Shown: in pieces, positions 12,501-16,160 of the stretch
How the letters are laid out: the number at the start of each line of letters is the position of its first letter
Position numbering within the stretch: the first letter of the stretch is position 1
DNA from: Embleya sp040605455
GTDB lineage: Bacteria; Actinomycetota; Actinomycetes; Streptomycetales; Streptomycetaceae
Assembly: GCF_040605455.1 (NCBI RefSeq)
Contig: NZ_JBEXCV010000182.1
Span: forward strand, 1 to 16,160
Reading direction: 5' to 3'
DNA length: 16,160 bases
The notes under the pieces: model-generated
What the model saw: only the letters and a program-made list of their open reading frames with translations
What the model was told of the DNA's origin: nothing
The model's database searches: none
Position numbers and translations under genes: made by a program

Positions 12501-15049
12501 TCGTCGACCCCGCAGGGAACGTCTGGTCCCACGACTACGACGCCCGCGGCAACGACACGCACAGCGTGGACCCCGACAAGGGCGAGAGCTGGCGCGAGTA
12601 CGACACATCCGATCGCATCGTCAAGAGCACGAGCGCACGCGGCGGGACCCTCTCCCAGACCTACGACGCCCTCGGCCGCCAACGTCAGCTCAAAGCAGCC
12701 GAGACCGTGCTGGCCGAGTGGGAATTCGACACCGCACCCGGTGGCGTGGGACAACTCGCCGCGTCCACCCGATGGGCCGACGGAGGTGCCTACAAGACCG
12801 CCATCACCGGCTACAACGCCCGCGGCCAATCCACCGGCACCACGATCACCCTCCCGCCCGACGCCGGCACCGGAATGACCGGACCCTTCACCTGGCAGTA
12901 CGCCTACAACCCCGAGACGGGCCTGCCCACCGGCGTGCGACACCCCGCCCTCGGCGGGCTCCCCGCCGAAACGGTCAACACCGGATACGACGCCTTCGGC
13001 CGCCTGCAGAGCACCGGCAGCAGCCTGCAGCCCTACGTCGGCAGCACCACCTACGACCCGCTCGACCGGATCACCCAGACCGAAATGGGCGCGTTCGGCA
13101 AGAAGATCATCACCACCAACGTCTGGGACCAACACACGGGCTCGCTCCTCAGCGCCCAAACCGACCAGGAAAGCACCAAGACCCGCCTGGGACTCACCGA
13201 GTACGGATACGACCCGACACAGAACGTCACCCGGATCTCGGACACCAACGGGCAGGGCACGACCGTCCCCGACGTCCAATGCTTCTCCTACGACGGTCTC
13301 CGCCGCACGACACAGGCCTGGACCGCGACCGACAACTGCTCGCAACAACAACCTCGCGGCGGTGTCAACGGCACCGTGGGAGGCGTTGACCCCTACTGGC
13401 AGACCTACACCTACGACGCCCTCGGATCGCGTCTCCAGGAAACGATTCACGACACCACCGGCGACACGGCCAAGGACCTGACCCGCAAGTACACCTATCC
13501 CACCGCCGGAGAGAACAAGCCCCGGCACGCGCTCACCAAGGTCGTCACGGAAGCCGCCTCAGGCACATCGGAGAACACCTACGAATACGACGCCGCCGGC
13601 AACACGACCAAACGCAAAATCTCCGGCCGACCCGAACAGACCCTCGAGTGGAACTCGGAAGGCCGACTCGGCAAGGTCCTCGACGGAAGCCAGGAATCGA
13701 ACTACGTCTACGACGCGGAAGGGCGCCGAATCCTCAAGCGCGACTCCGCAGGAACGACCCTTTACCTTGTCAAGGGCACCGAACTGCGCCGTTCCGCCGG
13801 AGGTACACTCACCGGCACCCGGTACTACGCGCATTCCGACAAGACCGTCGCCGTGCGAACCGGCAACAAGATCAGTTTCCTGCTGAACGACCACCACGGC
13901 ACGGCCGGCACAACCGTCGACAACGCGACCCAGACCGTCACGCGACGCAAGACCATGCCCTTCGGTGGACCCCGAGGCCCTCAACCCACTCCGGGCGGCT
14001 GGCCCGACGACAAGGGCTTCCTCGGCAAGACGGTCGATCCCACAGGTCTCGTCAACATCGGCGCCCGCGAATACGACACCGACATCGGCCGCTTCATCAG
14101 CGTCGACCCGGTCATGGATCTGGCTCGCCCCGAGCAGATGCAGGGATACGCGTACGCCAGCAACCGCCCCGCCACGTCCAGCGACCCCACCGGCCTGGCC
14201 GACAAACCCACGAACACCCCCACGCCGCCGTCGGGCTGCCCGGCCGCGAACGACAAGTGCAACGACCCTCTGCGGGACACGACCAAGAGACTGACAGCCG
14301 AAGGTCCCGTAAACGGCAAACCGGAAACCATCTATGACGAAAAGGGAATTCCTCACAGTGTCGTGGCCCCCGGGAACGACACCAACGCCAACGTCGTTCA
14401 CGGCATCATCTCCGCGGACCTGGCCGCGGCCGGTGACGCGTACGACCCTCAGACCCGCTCCGGGTACGAGTACTACCACCAGAACGAAACGAACAGCAAT
14501 GGACTCAAGGGTCTGATCCAGGACGGTCCCCTGCACGTCGTCACGGGAACCACAGCGGACTTCATCCTCGTGAAATGGGAGAACGGGGCCATCGCAAGCG
14601 TGGACTCCTACGACGCCACGGGGACCACGAGCCCGGACAAGAACCCCGACGAAATCGAGAAGGAAATACGCAGGAAACTCAGCGTCGTCGCCAGGGGAAA
14701 AGCCCAGGCCAATAACGTCATATATCTCGCGACGGACCGCACCCAAGGCGAAGAGGTTGCACGACGATTCTCCGGGGACACACGCGTCCGTGTCGTGTCA
14801 AGGGACGGGTACGATTCCCGGCCGACCGTCCGGGTTCCGTACGCACGTGGGCAGGGAAGAGCAGGCAGAGGTCTCATCGGCAATGGAAACAGTATTGCCG
14901 TCATGGGAGGTCTGATCGCAGCTATCTCGTTCGCAGCCAACTGGCACCGGTACGGATTCAAGGAGGCCACCAAGGGGCTCTTCTTCGGTATCTTCGACCC
15001 CTTCAATTTTTGGGGCAATCGTCCCCGAAGCAACGCAACGGAGTCATAG
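9557..15049 (+). CDS. N-terminally truncated YD-repeat/RHS polymorphic toxin
   Basis: An open frame of 1,830 codons whose recognisable part begins near 9746 (KSNDLCWVNDNATLSLNGS), a stretch that lies well inside intact streptomycete YD-repeat proteins. The signal peptide and N-terminal domains are absent, and 9557-9740 reads as Cys/Gly/Arg-rich noise. GTG 9557 or GTG 9713 could start it, neither with a good ribosome binding site. YD repeats follow (YEYDALGRVTK, YDARGNDTHS, YDALGRQRQL, YDAFGRLQS, YVYDAEGRRILKRD), forming the shell that encloses the toxin. The RHS core is near residues 1430-1545 (NDHHGTAGTT, PFGGPRG, GLVNIGAREYDTDIGRFISV, then DP and GYAYASNRP). The last 285 residues are a variable toxin-like tip (separate entry). 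Export is doubtful without the N-terminus, so it may be a decaying gene or a reservoir of toxin tips. Confidence 0.85.
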   Translation: MDVRSCSQDAGDDFVGEGHEGECADCCGGCGGSHDGPTDLGRRRCSGRSAARVCPGPRAWCGAGNQGAKSNDLCWVNDNATLSLNGSNTELVKGTDGLWKAAADSAQKIERLTGADNGDNDGEHWKVTSSDGTQYFFGLNKLPGAGAQRTNSAWTVPVFGNNDGEECHKNAFADSWCQQGWRWNLDYVVDPRGNAMTYFYETETNHYGRNGDVTTGKGTSTPYARGGWTTRIEYGHRSDTLFSAKAPAVVYFDVAERCLPTGTITCSDAQFTKDNAKSWPDVPVDLNCKPGTECKVLSPSFWTRKRLTTIRTQVLSGGAQRDVDAWAFEQQLPDSGDGHFPLWLASITRTGKAGADVVMPPVTFGSEQLENRVDGKEHIAPFWRRRVNKITTETGATTQVAYSARDCLRSELPDPATNTKRCYPVNWSPDGADTPVLDWFHKYLVTQVLEADNTGGGRVMQTDYEYVGAPAWLKSTDEFTKPAERTYNDYRGYAALKVRSGGAGDKRGLVETRYFRGVPGAKVVDSEGITADDAPVLAGSVRETINYNGDGGPILAAVAKDYWVSDPTASRARPALPDLTAVQTGTKTERTRSPLSDGGWRRSKVTRTFDGYGMPVQEDTEGDLAVTGDEQCLRTEYARNTTDWLVSYTSRTEIVTVGCSTTPTRPRDVLSDNRSFYDGASSYETPPTKGLSTSGTEITASGTGRQTNLRIEYDAYGRARKAWNVEDQLTTTDYSGTVGELPNTSTVTNPLGQTIKQTFDTRRGLIVTSVDVNKVRTDYEYDALGRVTKVWAPGWEKETHATKPTKEYTYLVRADGPVAVSTKHLIHNGNYLTNIDLYDSMLRPRQTQVPTQGGRIVTEKWYDSLGRKWRTYSGYFASGAPDTTLVAGDDTKVVASTETVFDGAGRPTDVIAKKYGTETVRTTTLYDGERTTTIPPTGGTASTAVLDAFGRTSELVEYTLPDRKGPQSTLYEYTTRGDMKKVVDPAGNVWSHDYDARGNDTHSVDPDKGESWREYDTSDRIVKSTSARGGTLSQTYDALGRQRQLKAAETVLAEWEFDTAPGGVGQLAASTRWADGGAYKTAITGYNARGQSTGTTITLPPDAGTGMTGPFTWQYAYNPETGLPTGVRHPALGGLPAETVNTGYDAFGRLQSTGSSLQPYVGSTTYDPLDRITQTEMGAFGKKIITTNVWDQHTGSLLSAQTDQESTKTRLGLTEYGYDPTQNVTRISDTNGQGTTVPDVQCFSYDGLRRTTQAWTATDNCSQQQPRGGVNGTVGGVDPYWQTYTYDALGSRLQETIHDTTGDTAKDLTRKYTYPTAGENKPRHALTKVVTEAASGTSENTYEYDAAGNTTKRKISGRPEQTLEWNSEGRLGKVLDGSQESNYVYDAEGRRILKRDSAGTTLYLVKGTELRRSAGGTLTGTRYYAHSDKTVAVRTGNKISFLLNDHHGTAGTTVDNATQTVTRRKTMPFGGPRGPQPTPGGWPDDKGFLGKTVDPTGLVNIGAREYDTDIGRFISVDPVMDLARPEQMQGYAYASNRPATSSDPTGLADKPTNTPTPPSGCPAANDKCNDPLRDTTKRLTAEGPVNGKPETIYDEKGIPHSVVAPGNDTNANVVHGIISADLAAAGDAYDPQTRSGYEYYHQNETNSNGLKGLIQDGPLHVVTGTTADFILVKWENGAIASVDSYDATGTTSPDKNPDEIEKEIRRKLSVVARGKAQANNVIYLATDRTQGEEVARRFSGDTRVRVVSRDGYDSRPTVRVPYARGQGRAGRGLIGNGNSIAVMGGLIAAISFAANWHRYGFKEATKGLFFGIFDPFNFWGNRPRSNATES
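14200..15046 (+). other. C-terminal toxin-like domain of the RHS protein
   Basis: After the RHS core ends at DPTGLADKP, a Pro/Cys linker leads to a domain with TADFILVKWENG (about residue 1667), SVDSYDATG (about 1683), a charged helix IEKEIRRKL, QANNVIYLATD (about 1717) and RVRVVSRDGYD. The order of an acidic strand, a DSYD segment and a QA-x-x-hydrophobic strand resembles CdiA-CT-type tRNA nuclease tips, which is my inference and not a firm match. A hydrophobic segment (IAVMGGLIAAISFAANW, about 1777-1793) follows, unusual for a soluble nuclease tip, then FFGIFDPFNFWG. Base composition drops in GC here, as expected for exchangeable toxin tips. Confidence 0.55.
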
Positions 15050-15060
15050 TTCGACGGCGC

Positions 15061-15106
15061 GATCCTCGATGACCACACATCGCGGACGCGCGGTCTGTCG
15101 AGGATC
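15061..15106. terminator. Inverted repeat after the RHS gene
   Basis: GATCCTCGA (15061-15069) pairs with TCGAGGATC (15098-15106), with GACC/GGTC at 15071-15074/15092-15095 extending the stem after a bulge. It starts 11 nt after the stop at 15049. No U-run follows, as is common in actinomycete terminators. Confidence 0.55.
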
Positions 15107-15141
15107 ACACCCCTCGTGAGCCAAGGAAGCAAGAATTAGCC

Positions 15142-15179
15142 GATGCGGCGGGTCCAGTTCAGCTCCGACCCGCCGCATC
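15142..15179 (-). terminator. Perfect 13-bp hairpin spanning the immunity-gene stop codon
   Basis: GATGCGGCGGGTC (15142-15154) and GACCCGCCGCATC (15167-15179) pair perfectly around a 12-nt loop that contains the minus-strand stop codon (15159-15161). On the minus strand it is followed by a T-enriched stretch (GGCTAATTCTTGCTTCC), giving an intrinsic-terminator look. It can also act against plus-strand transcription from the RHS gene. Confidence 0.7.
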
Positions 15180-15590
15180 TCGCCAATCGTCTCGCGGTTT
15201 GTCCGTACGCTGAATATAGCCAGTAATGGTCAGATCACTCGCCGTTCTCCTTGTGGCGGGAAGCGGGACCTCCTTCAACTTTCCACCAAAAATCATCCAG
15301 AGACCGAAGCAGTCGTCGTCCTCATCCCGCAGAAGCACCTGCACGGAATACGGATCCGGCCACGCCAGGTTCTCGATGAACTCGAAGAGTCCTTGCCAGT
15401 TGTTCCTGCCAAATTGAATAATCCACATATAGCATGCCGGATCGCCGTAGGAGCTTCCCGAGAATTTCTCGTCGTCAATGGGAACGAACCTGTGCCCACC
15501 CCATCGCTCCGCAAAAGAATCCGTGGTCAACGGCAGCATCACATCCTCGGCATCCTTCGCGAGAATAATGATTTCCGTATATCTACTCAT
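15159..15590 (-). CDS. Probable immunity protein for the RHS toxin tip
   Basis: This 143-residue soluble, acidic protein has no signal peptide or membrane segment. Visible features are SRYTEIIILAKDAEDV, a Trp/Gly motif AERWGGHRFVP, and WQGLFEFIENLAWPDPYSVQ leading to DEDDDCFGLWMIFGGKL. The DDCFGLWM-type stretch is one I associate with small proteins beside RHS genes in streptomycetes, but I cannot name a family. The acidic charge suits binding a basic nuclease. The gene is convergent to the RHS gene, not co-directional as is usual. I chose ATG 15590 because an extended -10 lies exactly seven bases upstream, implying a leaderless transcript; the frame remains open upstream to about 15674. Function is inferred from position and character. 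Confidence 0.65.
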   Translation of the reverse strand: MSRYTEIIILAKDAEDVMLPLTTDSFAERWGGHRFVPIDDEKFSGSSYGDPACYMWIIQFGRNNWQGLFEFIENLAWPDPYSVQVLLRDEDDDCFGLWMIFGGKLKEVPLPATRRTASDLTITGYIQRTDKPRDDWRDAAGRS

Positions 15591-15596
15591 GCTTGC

Positions 15597-15605
15597 ATTA
15601 TGGCA
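15597..15605 (-). promoter_or_regulatory. Extended -10 element for a leaderless immunity transcript
   Basis: On the minus strand TGC-CATAAT lies at 15605-15597, matching an extended -10 (TGN then a TATAAT-like hexamer). The seventh base after it is the A of ATG 15590, so transcription would start at the start codon. No ribosome binding site precedes that ATG, which supports leaderless translation, common in actinomycetes. Confidence 0.5.
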
Positions 15606-16160
15606 CGACCGCACCATGGTGAATCGAAGGGATGTCCGGTGCTTTCCCGGATCGCCAAACGGTCGTGTCTCCATCGATTTCTGACCCTAGTGCAACACGA
15701 GGACAACCCGCTCTTCCGGTCCCGCCGCACTGCGGGCGGCGGCGCCTACCGCCGTGGCTCGCTGGGCGGTGACGGGTGGGTTGAGGAGAACGGAGCCGAC
15801 CCGGCGGACGTCGAGCCCGTGTGCGGGGAGCAGGAGACCGCGCGCCCCGGTTGGCGAGGAGGCCGGCTGCGGCGTCGACCCCAGGTGGAGTGGCGCTCAG
15901 GAGACGACACCCCCACCCAGGCACAAACCCGGCCCGGCCCTCGAGGAAGCCTTCCACCGCCGCCGGGGAGCGCACCGCGCCCCACCGGCCGCCGGTGGCC
16001 TCGTCCATACAGCGGGTGACGACGTCGCGGGCGTGGGGGTCGTGGCTGACGAGTTGGCACACCAGCACGAAGCTGCCCGGGCACAGGCGCTCGCGGGTCC
16101 GCCCGGCCGGGGCCGTCGAAGCCGGTGCCGGCGGTGGTGTCGGCGGCGAGCCGGTCGCGG
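15598..16160 (-). CDS. Partial SAM-dependent methyltransferase-like protein (DUF574 type), possibly broken
   Basis: The minus-strand frame enters from the right edge and ends at 15598. The segment PGSFVLVCQLVSHDPHARDV, then MDEATGGRWGAVRSPAAVEGF and LEGRAGFVPG, matches the C-terminal part of actinobacterial SAM-dependent methyltransferases of the Methyltransf_19/DUF574 type (the strand after the SAM domain and the RS-x-x-x-V-x-x-FL helix). Upstream of about 16095 this frame turns Pro/Ala-rich while another minus frame looks more protein-like. After VPGWG the expected short ending is replaced by an Arg/Pro-rich tail of about 100 residues. Both suggest frameshifts, so it is probably a damaged copy. 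The true stop may lie earlier than 15598. Confidence 0.45.
   Translation of the reverse strand, partial: ATGSPPTPPPAPASTAPAGRTRERLCPGSFVLVCQLVSHDPHARDVVTRCMDEATGGRWGAVRSPAAVEGFLEGRAGFVPGWGCRLLSATPPGVDAAAGLLANRGARSPAPRTRARRPPGRLRSPQPTRHRPASHGGRRRRPQCGGTGRAGCPRVALGSEIDGDTTVWRSGKAPDIPSIHHGAVVP

Noticed and set aside
11700..13760. Repeated YD-type segments considered as a tandem DNA repeat or CRISPR
   Set aside because: The similarity is at protein level (YD-x2-GR) with irregular spacing, as expected for RHS repeats. There are no identical direct repeats with spacers.

Overview
The window is very GC-rich, uses G or C at most third codon positions, and carries families typical of Streptomyces and close relatives: actinobacterial XRE/DUF2690 membrane regulators, YD-repeat (RHS) toxins, SMI1/KNR4 proteins, ISL3-type transposase debris and a DUF574-type SAM methyltransferase. 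I read it as an accessory region, perhaps chromosome-arm, of a streptomycete-like actinomycete. No rRNA, tRNA or CRISPR array was found.

Region 1 (1-5192, minus strand). After a transposase-like scrap at the left edge comes the most interesting locus. In transcription order it has an AraC-type regulator (5192-4278), a 62-residue peptide with eight cysteines packed into its C-terminal half (4177-3989), a MauE-like redox membrane protein (3829-3269), a membrane-anchored TlpA/thioredoxin-like protein with a CxxC site (3250-2705), a one-piece ABC exporter without a C39 peptidase domain (2708-801), and an S26 signal peptidase (804-265). The last three genes are joined by 4-bp ATGA overlaps. I infer a compact system that makes, oxidises, exports and trims a disulfide-rich peptide, using a signal-peptidase-type enzyme as leader protease. 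I do not recognise it as a named system.

Region 2 (5193-6648). Two signal-peptide sequences on the minus strand lie in one uninterrupted frame (6257-5631), separated by a low-GC3 spacer containing perfect palindromes. The downstream one encodes a small, hydrophobic, four-cysteine secreted peptide.

Region 3 (6649-8489, plus strand). Two overlapping genes encode XRE-type DNA-binding proteins with nearly the same N-terminal domain and one transmembrane helix each, but different C-terminal domains: peptidoglycan-binding in the first, DUF2690 in the second.

Region 4 (8490-9750) is a scar of gene fragments: the first 54 codons of an SMI1/KNR4 protein, an ISL3 transposase N-terminus fused in frame to a hydrophobic tail, a tight hairpin, a G-quadruplex-like G-tract, and a helicase-associated-domain remnant.

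Region 5 (9557-15674). A large YD-repeat/RHS protein has lost its N-terminus but keeps its repeats, RHS core and a C-terminal toxin-like domain. A small acidic protein, a probable immunity protein, is encoded convergently behind it, apparently from a leaderless promoter. Beyond it, a partial SAM-methyltransferase-like gene runs off the right edge.
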